A DNA stretch of 64,000 nucleotides from Pelagihabitans sp947500445 (GCF_050589625.1 NZ_JBNGOP010000003.1:124001-188000); one strand, 5' to 3'. Shown: positions 1 through 8,107, numbered from the stretch's first letter. A program made the numbers and translations. The notes: generated by a model from the letters alone, not told the origin.

Positions 1-424
1 CCGTCGGATGATGAGTGGCCCTAACCGCAGAGTTGACCTTATTTACATGCTGCCCACCAGGCCCTGTGCTTCTCATGGTTTGAAAAGAGATATCGTTATC
101 CTTAATTGCTGTAGGGTTCAACAGTTTCAGTTCAAAAACGCCGATGAACCAGTTTTTTCGTTTATGGTACTTTCGAAAATTTGAGGTGCCGATCCATTGA
201 ATGGTTCCTAACCACGTTGCTAAAAAAGTATTTAGGGTACTCCCTGTCAGCCCAATGGTGACCGATTGTACCGTGCCGTTTTGAGAACCTTTTTCCTGAT
301 GAAGTATGGCATATTGCAATCCTTCTGCCTTTACTTCCTGCAAGAATAGCTTTAGCACTTGGGAAACGACCCAGCAACATTCTGCCGGGCCTCTTCCTGC
401 TGTAATTTGTAATATCTTTTCCAT
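1..424 (-). CDS. prfH: Peptide chain release factor H (PrfH), 3' part outside window
   Basis: A reading frame starting at the ATG at 424-422 runs off the left edge; about 141 codons are visible. It encodes MEKILQITAGRGPAECCW at the start and, near residues 117-131, the class I release-factor loop STGPGGQHVNKVNSAVR, whose GGQ triggers peptidyl-tRNA hydrolysis. PrfH is known as an RF1/RF2 relative lacking the normal stop-codon reading domain; it releases peptides from ribosomes cut in the 16S decoding centre so that the partner RtcB can religate the rRNA. Here prfH lies 130 bp after the rtcB stop on the same strand, matching the known rtcB-prfH pairing. The catalytic loop is intact; the C-terminus cannot be judged. 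Confidence 0.93.
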   Translation of the reverse strand, partial: MEKILQITAGRGPAECCWVVSQVLKLFLQEVKAEGLQYAILHQEKGSQNGTVQSVTIGLTGSTLNTFLATWLGTIQWIGTSNFRKYHKRKNWFIGVFELKLLNPTAIKDNDISFQTMRSTGPGGQHVNKVNSAVRATHHPT

Positions 425-440
425 TGTTTTTAGTTTTATT

Positions 441-482
441 AGGTATTAAGTACTGAGTACTTAGTACAAAGTATTTTGAATA
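441..482. repeat. Degenerate heptad array (NAGTANN)n
   Basis: Seven-base periodic units aagtact, gagtact, tagtaca, aagtatt stand head to tail just upstream of prfH. The same heptad pattern occurs at 21669-21703. It is not coding and is too A/T-biased and short to be CRISPR. Function unknown. Confidence 0.7.
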
Positions 483-486
483 CCTT

Positions 487-541
487 CTCAATACTCAATA
501 CTCAATACTCAATACTCAATACTCAATACTCAATACTCATA
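487..541. repeat. Heptanucleotide tandem repeat (CTCAATA)7
   Basis: Seven exact copies of ctcaata cover 487-535, followed by a decayed unit. The array fills the gap between the rtcB stop (555) and the prfH start (424), so it would be transcribed in the operon mRNA as GAGTATT repeats. Perfect copies suggest recent slippage. Confidence 0.95.
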
Positions 542-554
542 TCTCACTACTATT

Positions 555-1946
555 TCATTTATCCATTCGTACTATTTTAGGGGTAAAGGTTCCAAGTACT
601 TCAACCAATTCTTGTTGATTCGCCATGACTTTTTCTATGTTTTTATAGGCCATCGGCGCTTCGTCTATTCCCCCGCCAATGAGGGTTACTTCATTGGCGT
701 TCAATTGTTTTTTAATCTCGTTTTGGGTAAAGGTCTCCTTACACTTTCGTCTTGAAAAAAGACGCCCTGCACCGTGGGAGGCGGATTGTAAGCTCGCTGC
801 ATTTCCCAAACCTTTTACGATGTAACCCGGTGCCGTCATAGATCCGGGAATGATTCCCAGTTCGCCTTTTGCAGCCGGAGTCGCTCCTTTTCTGTGTACG
901 ATACACTCCTCACCGTTTACCTCTTGTTTCCAGGCAAAATTGTGATGGTTCCGTATCTTGACTATTGGTTTTGCTCCTAAAAGCTTGGCCAGCCTAGTAT
1001 GAATATCATCGTGGCATGCGGTAGCGTAATCGCCCGCCAAACGCATCGCCAACCAATATTCCTGTCCGTCATGAGTATTTAAATCCAACCATGCCAAATG
1101 CTGTACGTGTTTGGGCAAGGGACATTGCTTAGTGGCCAAATACGTGTACTGTTTTGCAATGTTCGCACCAAGGCCACGCGACCCGCTATGGGAAAGTAGA
1201 CCGAGATATTCCCCCGATTTAAGTCCCCATTCGTTATCGTCGTCCGTAAGGGTTACCGTACCGAATTCAACAAAGTGGTTTCCTCCACCTGAGGTTCCCA
1301 ACTGCTTGTACGCCTTGTCCTTTAGTCTTTTTACGAACGGTATATTTTTAAATTCTTCTCGCTCAAAGATTTCATGGTCATGCTTTATCCGATGCGTTTC
1401 CCGCATTCCGAACTTGGTATGTTCGGAAAGCATGTTCGCCAATTGATGCTTCTTTCCTTTAAGGTAGGAAACCGCAATAGGATAAACGGTCAAACACATA
1501 CTACAGCCAATATCGACTCCTACACCATAGGGGATTACCGCATTATGGGTCGCCAAAACACCCCCGATCGGCAGGCCATACCCGCTATGGGCATCCGGCA
1601 TTAGAGCACCAGCTACGGAAATCGGTAATTTTAGGGCATCGTACAATTGATACTTGGCTTGTTGCTCAATTTCATTTTCACCGTATATCCGAAAAGGAGC
1701 GCGTACCGTTTTGAGTTCCTGTTTTTTAACGATGACCGGGTCCAATAAACTTTCGGCTATCTTTCCCCACACGGCATCACCGCTATAGTCTTCGGGGTGC
1801 AACAACACTTTTTTGGCTTCCGTCAATACCTGCGCTTTCTTTTTTCGCTTATGGTACCTGTTGATCTGGCCCAAGGTGATGTTTATACTATTGTTCTTTG
1901 GAAAACCTAATTTGATCAGGTCCTTCCCGCTTAATTTTTTTCCCAT
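555..1946 (-). CDS. rtcB: RNA-splicing ligase RtcB (PrfH-associated copy)
   Basis: This 463-residue protein is an RtcB family ligase, which joins 2',3'-cyclic phosphate and 5'-OH RNA ends using GTP and Mn2+. Visible family signatures in order are MPDAHSGYGLPIGGV, GVGVDIGCSM (metal Asp and Cys), GTSGGGNHFVEFG, LLSHSGSRGLG, NHHNFAW, HRKGATPA and SASHGAGR, with H391 as the predicted guanylylated histidine. Length is near the usual 400-480. Its start overlaps the end of the upstream basic gene by 16 bp, and prfH follows, so the three form one minus-strand operon. The PrfH neighbour implies repair of damaged rRNA, as known for RtcB-PrfH systems, rather than tRNA splicing. A second, clearly divergent RtcB lies at 15784-17178. 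Confidence 0.95.
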   Translation of the reverse strand: MGKKLSGKDLIKLGFPKNNSINITLGQINRYHKRKKKAQVLTEAKKVLLHPEDYSGDAVWGKIAESLLDPVIVKKQELKTVRAPFRIYGENEIEQQAKYQLYDALKLPISVAGALMPDAHSGYGLPIGGVLATHNAVIPYGVGVDIGCSMCLTVYPIAVSYLKGKKHQLANMLSEHTKFGMRETHRIKHDHEIFEREEFKNIPFVKRLKDKAYKQLGTSGGGNHFVEFGTVTLTDDDNEWGLKSGEYLGLLSHSGSRGLGANIAKQYTYLATKQCPLPKHVQHLAWLDLNTHDGQEYWLAMRLAGDYATACHDDIHTRLAKLLGAKPIVKIRNHHNFAWKQEVNGEECIVHRKGATPAAKGELGIIPGSMTAPGYIVKGLGNAASLQSASHGAGRLFSRRKCKETFTQNEIKKQLNANEVTLIGGGIDEAPMAYKNIEKVMANQQELVEVLGTFTPKIVRMDK

Positions 1947-2716
1947 GATATTTCGTCTTTTAGTAATTGGTGAATGGAATATTTTCTAAGGTTTTGGACA
2001 TCTTTTTTAATTTTTCTGTTCCGTTTTTTCACTTCTTCTACCTTCCACCAATCGTTCCATTTGTCTAGTTTTTCATTCGTTTCGTAATAGCCATGCTTTT
2101 TCATTTGCTGTCCCAATAGCGCACTTTCACTTTCCAGTTTTGGGTCAATGCGTTTGCTATGGGTGATAAAGGCTCTGGTAAATCGGATCCGATATGCCCC
2201 TCTCGGGATTTTTACATAGTACCGGAGTCTCAATTTTTTACTTTCCACCATATAGTGGAAAGGCATGCACAGTAATTTTGCTTTATCGCTCAATCGATTG
2301 TACTGTTTTTTGCTAATGGTCGGAATTTCCTTGTTGATCAAATATTTTGAAGTTTGATGACGCCACTTTTTTTCCGCTTCTTCTTTGGTGCGTCCCCAAA
2401 ATAGTTTTTCCACCTTATCGTACACCTCTCTTATAGCGGCACCATTTTTATAGTGCTCCACGCCATGGGTGATGATAATTTCTTTAAACCAACCATGTCG
2501 AATAGGCTTCTTTAACTCGATAAACCCCAGTGCATTTTTTTCTGCCCATAGTTGACCTAGTCTCTTTCGAATACGACGAATTTCTTTCGCTCTTTTACAT
2601 TTGATATGTGGGGGTTTCACGACACATCCGTTTTTAGGGTTGCATTTTTTTAAAATCAGGTTGCTGCATCGTTCGATGCCAAAATCGTTTGCGCAATGGC
2701 ATTGATTTTGTTTCAA
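1931..2716 (-). CDS. Unrecognised basic Cys-rich protein, first gene of rtcB-prfH operon
   Basis: I do not recognise this 261-residue protein. Its first 40 residues carry six cysteines (6, 8, 17, 25, 31, 40), spaced as in a small metal-binding module, and the rest is very rich in Lys/Arg, with stretches such as KRAKEIRRIRKRLG and EEVKKRNRKIKKDVQNLRK, as expected of an RNA- or ribosome-binding protein (inference). It overlaps rtcB by 16 bp, so translation is probably coupled. The start is awkward: the frame opens with TTG at 2716 after an in-frame TAA 12 bp upstream, and the first ATG codon lies about 150 codons in. The DNA just upstream (2719-2779) belongs to a repeat, so the native 5' end may have been altered by insertion. 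A role as substrate adaptor or damage sensor for RtcB/PrfH is a guess from context. Confidence 0.8.
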   Translation of the reverse strand: MKQNQCHCANDFGIERCSNLILKKCNPKNGCVVKPPHIKCKRAKEIRRIRKRLGQLWAEKNALGFIELKKPIRHGWFKEIIITHGVEHYKNGAAIREVYDKVEKLFWGRTKEEAEKKWRHQTSKYLINKEIPTISKKQYNRLSDKAKLLCMPFHYMVESKKLRLRYYVKIPRGAYRIRFTRAFITHSKRIDPKLESESALLGQQMKKHGYYETNEKLDKWNDWWKVEEVKKRNRKIKKDVQNLRKYSIHQLLKDEISWEKN

Positions 2717-2718
2717 AA

Positions 2719-2779
2719 CCCGGTTTTATCGCATTTTCGACCCTTAGGACGAAAATTTTGTATGTAAACTGGGTTAAAT
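2719..2779. repeat. Degenerate copy of TTAACCCG-ended element
   Basis: The stretch 2731-2776 (gcattttcgaccc ... actgggttaa) matches the right half of the element at 13205-13379 (gcattttcaacct ... tccgggttaa). Its left end, aaacccggttttat, is partly complementary to its right end. It abuts the TTG start of the basic gene at 2716. Confidence 0.55.
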
Positions 2780-2828
2780 GATCCTAGTATAAATCCCGGA
2801 AAGTCCTGCCTTTAAAAATCAGGCATAA

Positions 2829-2862
2829 AAAAAGTCCGAAACGTTTGGGCTTCGGACTTTCG
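2829..2862 (-). terminator. Intrinsic terminator (minus strand) after small ORF
   Basis: AAGTCCGAA and TTCGGACTT form a perfect stem around a short loop, and on the minus strand the stem is followed by seven T residues. It lies 20 bp downstream of the small ORF 2882-2965 and would separate that transcript from the rtcB operon. Confidence 0.8.
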
Positions 2863-2881
2863 ATCATAGGCTATGGTGGCA

Positions 2882-2965
2882 TTATGTATTGTAGAAGTCC
2901 TGAAGCGACACCAATAAAGCACCTGGTGCTTTTAGTGTTTTTCGATATGTATTTATAAAAGTCAT
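2882..2965 (-). CDS. Putative 27-residue small protein
   Basis: A short frame MTFINTYRKTLKAPGALLVS then LQDFYNT and stop sits between a good Bacteroidota-type promoter (3004-3035) and an intrinsic terminator (2829-2862) on the minus strand, defining a transcript of roughly 170 nt. There is no recognised family. An internal palindrome, aagcaccaggtgctt, codes for KAPGAL and could also act as RNA structure. The alternatives are a small RNA whose ORF is accidental, or a leader upstream of the rtcB operon. The punctuation on both sides is the main support; coding is unproven. Confidence 0.45.
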   Translation of the reverse strand: MTFINTYRKTLKAPGALLVSLQDFYNT

Positions 2966-3003
2966 ACTACTTCAGTTAAAAATGGGAGTGATTAATTTTG
3001 ATG

Positions 3004-3035
3004 CAAATCTAAAACGCTTTTTTGGATTTACCAAA
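3004..3035 (-). promoter_or_regulatory. Bacteroidota primary-sigma promoter for the small transcript
   Basis: Read on the minus strand, TTTG (3035-3032), a 20-nt spacer and TAGATTTG (3011-3004) match the TTTG / TAnnTTTG consensus. It points towards the 27-codon ORF starting 39 bp further on. Confidence 0.7.
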
Positions 3036-3210
3036 TTAAAATCGATTTAAATTACTGATAATCAATTAGTTATATTTAGGTCAAGACACAGCTGTCCCTG
3101 TCCGTTTTGGAACGGATAGCAGCATATTTCATGAATTTGCTGTTTATCAAACGATTAGCTTTCAAATGGCATCCTTTTGAAATTTGGAGAATTCCCAAAA
3201 AAAATTACAT

Positions 3211-3239
3211 AAAAAAAGCGCCCAATTTCTTGGACGCTC
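3211..3239 (-). terminator. Intrinsic terminator (minus strand) downstream of S24/S26-like gene
   Basis: AGCGTCCAA-GAAA-TTGGGCGCT followed by seven T on the minus strand. The 150 bp between it and the S24-like stop (3390) holds only a 21-codon ORF (complement 3267-3332, starting MPNCFHHISDAEK), which I cannot support as a gene. Confidence 0.7.
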
Positions 3240-3389
3240 CAGTTATGTATCAGTTTTCAATAGTACCTACCCATCAATTTGATGCAATCCCAGCTTTTCG
3301 GCGTCCGATATGTGATGAAAACAATTTGGCATGTACTATATTTTTATAATTAACTTTTAAAATTCAACGATTAAAATGTGGCATGGCAC

Positions 3390-3677
3390 CTATAATATCG
3401 CTATTACTTTACCATACACATTTTTGGTCCATCCATTAATTCTACCGTGATTGTTGCCAATAAGCAGACCACGTTTGTTGTTTTTCCCTTTAACAAGATG
3501 TGTAAAGACGTTTCCACGTACTTTACAATACACAATGTCACCTACCTCACAATCTTCCCAACCAATGGGCGCAATGCGCACCGCTTGTTTCGATTTTAAA
3601 AGGGGCAACATAGAATTGCCGGGTTCTTTTGAAATGATGGTCTCACCATCCTGTAATTTTTGAATTTTCCAATTCAT
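3390..3677 (-). CDS. Minimal S24/S26-type peptidase-like protein
   Basis: This is a 95-residue protein with the beta-rich core shared by LexA-type S24 and signal-peptidase S26 families: EPGNSMLPLLKSKQAV (nucleophile Ser in GNSM), GDIVYCKVRGNVFTHLVKG, then GNNHGRINGWT and VYGKVIAI. The position where S24 and most S26 enzymes have the general-base Lys is THLV, so a Ser-His pair as in ER/archaeal signal peptidases is possible. There is no N-terminal HTH domain and no membrane anchor, unlike LexA or LepB, so it may be a cytoplasmic regulator-type peptidase. An unusually strong purine block AAGGAGG lies about 24 bp before the ATG. It precedes the rtcB operon on the same strand, but a terminator separates them. 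Confidence 0.75.
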   Translation of the reverse strand: MNWKIQKLQDGETIISKEPGNSMLPLLKSKQAVRIAPIGWEDCEVGDIVYCKVRGNVFTHLVKGKNNKRGLLIGNNHGRINGWTKNVYGKVIAIL

Positions 3678-3963
3678 TGTATCGATTTTAAAAGTTATGC
3701 ACCTCCTTATGGAAGTACATATCCCTTAAATCGTCAAAAGAACATTTTCAATGAACTGCCGCAAAGATGCGGATTATATGCCAACGGTCAAAAAAAATCC
3801 GGTCGTTACGAGGGTTTTCATAGTTAAAGTTACCGATTGCCGTTGGGCTCCTTTCCGATCGCAACGAATTCTAGTTTACCCCCAACGAATTCTAAAAGCA
3901 CCGGATACGCCGTACGGACCACCATTACATTTGATCAAAATAAAACCTTCTAAAACTAAAATT

Positions 3964-6117
3964 ATGAAATACGTATACACACTGCTTCTTTACTGTACCA
4001 TTGCTTTTGGCTACGCCCAAGAACACAATAGTCCCTATTTATCGGTAACTACGGAAGATGCCGAGGTTCCTTTAATGGCTTCCAAGACTGACGTGCAAAT
4101 TTCCGGTGCTATTGCACATGTACGGGTTTCCCAAGTATATCAAAATAACGGTAATCAAGCTATCGAGGCCAAATATGTATTTCCGCTCTCCACCCGAGCG
4201 GCGGTACATAAAATGCAGATGACAGTGGGCGACCGAATCGTAAATGCGAAGATCTTTGAAAAACAAGAAGCCCAAAAAGTATATGAGACCGCGTTGCGCG
4301 AAGGCAAGCGGGCGGCAAAACTGGATCAAGATCGCCCCAATGTATTTCAAATGAATGTCGGTAACATTATGCCGAACGATGAAGTAACAATAGCCATTTA
4401 TTATACCGAAATGTTGGTGCCCGTAAATGGGGAGTATCAGTTTGTAGCTCCGGCAGTTGTCGGGCCGCGGTTTACGGGAGAAAGCTCGGAAGGTTCAGCT
4501 AGTTTTCATATGCCGTATACGGCAGAGGGAATTTCGGATACGTTCGCTTTTGATATGACGGTGTCCATCAATGCCGGAATGATCATTCAACGTGTTGCCA
4601 GTAATAGTCACAATGTAAAGGTTACCTACCCGGACGCCATGACCGCTGAGGTTTTTTTGTCGCAAAACAACGAGAACCCCTCCAATAGGGACTTTATCCT
4701 GAACTATAACCTTCGTGGGAACACCATACAATCGGGAATGCTTTTGTACGAAGGAGAAGATGAGAACTTTTTCACCTTTCAAATGGAACCGACAAAAAGC
4801 GTGGCCTTGGAAGATATTCCCGCTCGGGAGTACCTTTTTATTGTGGATGTTTCCGGTTCCATGAACGGCTACCCCTTAGCGGTTTCCAAAGAACTGATGC
4901 GCAACCTGCTCTGCGGCCTAAGGTCGACCGACACCTTTAATGTACAACTGTTCGCTTCCAGTTCCACCGTATTCAGTGCCACACCGGTAGAAACGAACGA
5001 GCAGAATATTGAAGCGGCCATTCGGTTTCTTTCCGAAGAACAAGGGGGCGGGGGTACGCAATTGCTGAACGCTTTACAAGAGGCCTATAAACTTCCTAGA
5101 AAAAACCCTGCCAATGCCCGTTCTATGGTCGTCATTACCGATGGTTATGTAAGCGTGGAAAAAGAGGCGTTCGAATTGATCAAAAACAATTTGGACCAAG
5201 CCAATGTATTCACTTTCGGAATCGGTTCCAGCGTCAATCGGTATTTGGTAGAGGGCATGGCCAAGGTAGCCAAAAGCGAATCTTTTATCGCTACGTCTAA
5301 AAAGGAAGCTTTTGAAGTGGCCAAAAAATTTGAAGCGTATATCGCCACACCCTTATTGACCCAGGTAAAAATAGAAGCAAAAGGTTTTGATATGTATGCT
5401 ACTGCCCCGAGCAGTATTCCCGATGTTTTTGCGGCAAGACCGGTAACCGTATATGGCAAATATCATGGTAAGCCGGAAGGCAAAATTATCGTAACCGGCT
5501 ATCAGGGCGGTAAACGGTTCAGGCAAACGTTCAATGTTTCGGAAGGCCGTTTGAGCAAGACCAACAAAGCCTTACCGTATTTATGGGCACGAAAACGAAT
5601 AGCGGAACTCGACGATTACAATACCCTGTTCAATGAGGATGTAAAAGATAGCGTCATCGCCTTGGGACTCCGATATCATTTGGCCACCAAGTATACCTCT
5701 TTCGTTGCCGTGGATCAAGCGGTGGTGAATAGGGATGGTGCTATGCGTATGGTAAAACAGCCGCTGCCCATGCCCCAAAATGTCAATAATTCCGCGGTAG
5801 GGGCCGAGGCCGAAGTAAAGGAACGTACAACATACAAGCCTTCCTACAGTATCGTGTTCAATGAAAAGATGGATAAAACCACAAAAAGAAAAATAACAAT
5901 GGAATTTAAGATGATCTATACAAAACTGGTCGATACGTATTTGGAAAAGTATGAAGGACTCCGAATAAAATTCAATGCGAAGGGCCAGGTAATGAGCATT
6001 GAAAAAATGGAAAACGGAAAATGGGTCTCGGATTCTGGTCTGATCCATGAGTTTGAGGCGTTTTCCACAAGAAAAATGAGGTTGGACCAAGAGATGATCT
6101 TGACATTGAAAAAATAG
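3964..6117 (+). CDS. Secreted VIT and von Willebrand A domain protein
   Basis: The preferred start is the ATG at 3964, which gives a signal peptide (MKYVYTLLLYCTIAFGYAQ); the frame remains open upstream without a good start. The 717-residue protein has an N-terminal VIT (inter-alpha-trypsin inhibitor) domain, roughly residues 20-150, then a von Willebrand A domain with a complete MIDAS motif DVSGSMNG at D295, followed by a beta-rich C-terminal part. VIT/vWA proteins are known in animals and bacteria as adhesion or scaffold proteins binding partners through the metal site; the bacterial role is not settled. A TACATTTG -7-like box lies at 3926-3933. It starts a plus-strand run of four secreted-protein genes. 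Confidence 0.9.
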   Translation: MKYVYTLLLYCTIAFGYAQEHNSPYLSVTTEDAEVPLMASKTDVQISGAIAHVRVSQVYQNNGNQAIEAKYVFPLSTRAAVHKMQMTVGDRIVNAKIFEKQEAQKVYETALREGKRAAKLDQDRPNVFQMNVGNIMPNDEVTIAIYYTEMLVPVNGEYQFVAPAVVGPRFTGESSEGSASFHMPYTAEGISDTFAFDMTVSINAGMIIQRVASNSHNVKVTYPDAMTAEVFLSQNNENPSNRDFILNYNLRGNTIQSGMLLYEGEDENFFTFQMEPTKSVALEDIPAREYLFIVDVSGSMNGYPLAVSKELMRNLLCGLRSTDTFNVQLFASSSTVFSATPVETNEQNIEAAIRFLSEEQGGGGTQLLNALQEAYKLPRKNPANARSMVVITDGYVSVEKEAFELIKNNLDQANVFTFGIGSSVNRYLVEGMAKVAKSESFIATSKKEAFEVAKKFEAYIATPLLTQVKIEAKGFDMYATAPSSIPDVFAARPVTVYGKYHGKPEGKIIVTGYQGGKRFRQTFNVSEGRLSKTNKALPYLWARKRIAELDDYNTLFNEDVKDSVIALGLRYHLATKYTSFVAVDQAVVNRDGAMRMVKQPLPMPQNVNNSAVGAEAEVKERTTYKPSYSIVFNEKMDKTTKRKITMEFKMIYTKLVDTYLEKYEGLRIKFNAKGQVMSIEKMENGKWVSDSGLIHEFEAFSTRKMRLDQEMILTLKK

Positions 6118-6126
6118 GTTGTAGTT

Positions 6127-6152
6127 ATACCATTTTAACTTTGAAATGGTAT
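6127..6152. repeat. 26-bp palindromic repeat, copy A
   Basis: ATACCATTTTAACTTTGAAATGGTAT, nine bases after the VIT gene stop: arms ATACCATTT and AAATGGTAT around TAACTTTG. A full copy of the family described in the findings. Confidence 0.9.
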
Positions 6153-6202
6153 TAACAGGGTATTCGTTAGTGTTTGGTTGGTTTCCCTTTTCGGGGGAAG
6201 AG

Positions 6203-6247
6203 GGCCTGTAAGTGTCGAAAGCGCTTGCGGGCCTTTCTTTTTTAACC
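6203..6247 (+). terminator. Intrinsic terminator after VIT/vWA gene
   Basis: GGCCTGTAAGTG and CGCTTGCGGGCC pair (with G-U pairs) around tcgaaag, then a T-rich run tttcttttttt on the plus strand. Confidence 0.75.
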
Positions 6248-6382
6248 TGACAGGCTTAAGAAAGATGCCTAGAGCTACGGATTCTAGTTTAACCGCTACG
6301 GATACTAGAACCGCCCCAAAAAGCGGCCATAGGCACATTACTTTTAGGGTATAGAAACAAAACAACAACAAAAACTAGCATT

Positions 6383-6955
6383 ATGAAAAGTAGCATTCTT
6401 TTATTCCTATTCCTGTTATTGGCCGTCTTTTTAGGCAACGCCCAAGAATTTACACTTACGGAAAAGTATACGTTCGTCAATCAACGGACCTGGGGCCCGG
6501 AAGAGGAAGATCGGTCACTGGTAGACCTAGTGGCTTCCGAAGATTCCTCCACAATTGTTGCCACCCTGGGAATTACCTCCATGGAATTGTTGGAAGATGT
6601 ACGTATTACGGTACTTCCAAATCCCGGACTTGAAGCGGTCAAGGAAGTTGTAAAAGTTACGTTTGAATACATTGCCTGCTGTGCCAATACCGAAACCTAT
6701 TACTTTTTGGTCGACCATGACAATCAGTATACGGCCTTACCGAAAATTGACAACCTGTATTGCGATACCGCCGAATCCGATGAGCACTATGTTTTTCCGA
6801 GTCAGGCCTTCGGTAAGGAAGGTATCATCGTAAGGGCCGAACTGCGGTATTCGGCAACCAACGGCTCCATTAAAAATATTCATGTACTTCAAAGCCATGT
6901 CTGGAACGACGATGACTTCGAATACCAAGACGCTATAACAGCGATCGAACCGTAA
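6383..6955 (+). CDS. Secreted protein of unknown function
   Basis: This 190-residue protein has a clear signal peptide (MKSSILLFLFLLLAVFLGNA) and no family that I recognise. The mature part is acidic, with an early WGPEEEDRS segment and a CCANTETYYFLVD stretch holding two adjacent cysteines plus a later Cys in NLYCDTAES. Repeated strand-like segments suggest a small beta-sandwich, which is inference. It lies between the VIT/vWA gene and the SH3b gene, with 38 bp to the latter and the same A-rich leader before the ATG, so these two may be co-transcribed. Confidence 0.7.
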   Translation: MKSSILLFLFLLLAVFLGNAQEFTLTEKYTFVNQRTWGPEEEDRSLVDLVASEDSSTIVATLGITSMELLEDVRITVLPNPGLEAVKEVVKVTFEYIACCANTETYYFLVDHDNQYTALPKIDNLYCDTAESDEHYVFPSQAFGKEGIIVRAELRYSATNGSIKNIHVLQSHVWNDDDFEYQDAITAIEP

Positions 6956-6993
6956 TAGGTTCATTTATTAATAACCCTTTAAAACATAAGATT

Positions 6994-7881
6994 ATGAAAA
7001 ATTTGAAAAAAAGTGCTTTGATGATTTGCTTGTTCGCCTTCGCGCAACTGTTTGCCCAAAATACTCCAGAAGTACAGTTTGAAACGATGCACACCGAAAC
7101 ACCGGAAGCAGAACTTCAGTATGAATACCTGATGGCACACAAGGTTTTTCTTCGCGCAAAACCGTCCGTAAAAGGAAAAAAAATTGGGATTCTGAATATA
7201 GGAACACCAATGGTATTGTGGGAAAAAAGTAAAAACACCGAACAGCTAAACGGTATCAAGAGCAATTGGTACCGTGTAACGGCAGGTACGCAGACCGGAT
7301 GGGTGTGGGGCGGTATGATCGCTCAAAAAGCATTCGGTAGCGAGGCCGATTACCGGGTAAAGTTCGTTTATGGCTTAGAGGCCAGTAGTATAAATGAGCA
7401 TGGTATTGCAGAAAACAGGTATCAGTTGCGCGCCTTCAAAAATGGGCATCAGTTGGATAAGATTGTACTCGATAGTTTGGTATCGACCCCATGCGCTGTG
7501 GAAAACATCGGAAACAAAGGACTGTTCAATGTAGAGGACATTATAAAATTGGATGTTGCGGATAAGCATACCGGTGCCAATATTGGAAAAAGCTATGTGT
7601 TTTGGAACAATGGTAAGTTTACGAACATCGCGAATTTAATGGACTATTCCGATGCCTTTTACACCAAAACGGAATCCTTCGTTTTTCCTTCCGATATGGA
7701 GGGAACCAGAAGTACAGTTGCCTTAAAAACGGTTATTGTGGATAACAATATGGTTCCTGAAAGTGGTTTGCTCGCCTCGCAGAAACGGCATATTACCACG
7801 GCATACGGCTGGAACGGTTACAAGTTGAGCAAAAAAGGCGATCATAGGATGTCCAACACTTCGGTCGCAAGCACCAATTAA
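6994..7881 (+). CDS. Secreted SH3b-domain protein
   Basis: 295 residues with a signal peptide ending near LFAQ. Residues about 48-110 form a bacterial SH3 domain: VFLRAKPSVKGKKIGIL then the GTPM turn, SNWYRV and GWVWGGMI, the usual order of an SH3b fold that binds cell-wall or protein ligands. The remaining 180 residues, beginning YRVKFVYGLEA, are not recognised but are strand-rich. No catalytic domain is visible. A palindromic repeat begins on the last base of the stop codon and a terminator follows, so the transcript probably ends here. Confidence 0.8.
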   Translation: MKNLKKSALMICLFAFAQLFAQNTPEVQFETMHTETPEAELQYEYLMAHKVFLRAKPSVKGKKIGILNIGTPMVLWEKSKNTEQLNGIKSNWYRVTAGTQTGWVWGGMIAQKAFGSEADYRVKFVYGLEASSINEHGIAENRYQLRAFKNGHQLDKIVLDSLVSTPCAVENIGNKGLFNVEDIIKLDVADKHTGANIGKSYVFWNNGKFTNIANLMDYSDAFYTKTESFVFPSDMEGTRSTVALKTVIVDNNMVPESGLLASQKRHITTAYGWNGYKLSKKGDHRMSNTSVASTN

Positions 7882-7903
7882 TACCATTTCAAAGTAAATG
7901 GTA
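7881..7903. repeat. Palindromic repeat, copy B (shortened)
   Basis: ATACCATTTCAAAGTAAATGGTA: a copy of the palindrome family with three bases missing in the loop, starting at the SH3b gene stop codon. Confidence 0.85.
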
Positions 7904-7930
7904 AGAATAATAGGATTAGCATCATACAAA

Positions 7931-7968
7931 AGGGTAGGGCAATACCATTATTGGGCCGTACCCTTTTT
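7931..7968 (+). terminator. Intrinsic terminator after SH3b gene
   Basis: AGGGTAgGGCAATA pairs with TATTGGGCCgTACCCT across a four-base loop, followed by TTTTT. Confidence 0.8.
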
Positions 7969-8107
7969 GGTGATTGGTCATGGCAATTGAAAAGTGTAAT
8001 CCACTTCAATATCGCGTCGCCTGTAAAAGCGCCTTTTTTGCGTTATTTCAAGACCAGATATTTGTAAAAACTCATGGGGCGAGGGTACCCGTCCAAAAAA
8101 ATCAAAA

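Noticed and set aside
487..541. CRISPR array
   Set aside because: Unit is 7 bp and strictly tandem without spacers; no cas genes in the window.
3267..3332. 21-codon minus-strand ORF after the S24-like gene
   Set aside because: Followed by a terminator, but has no own promoter, no recognisable motif and is too short to judge.
3107..3349. 80-codon plus-strand frame MERIAAYFMNLLF...
   Set aside because: No family signal and no ribosome site; it crosses the minus-strand terminator hairpin at 3211-3239 and has biased, non-coding-like composition.
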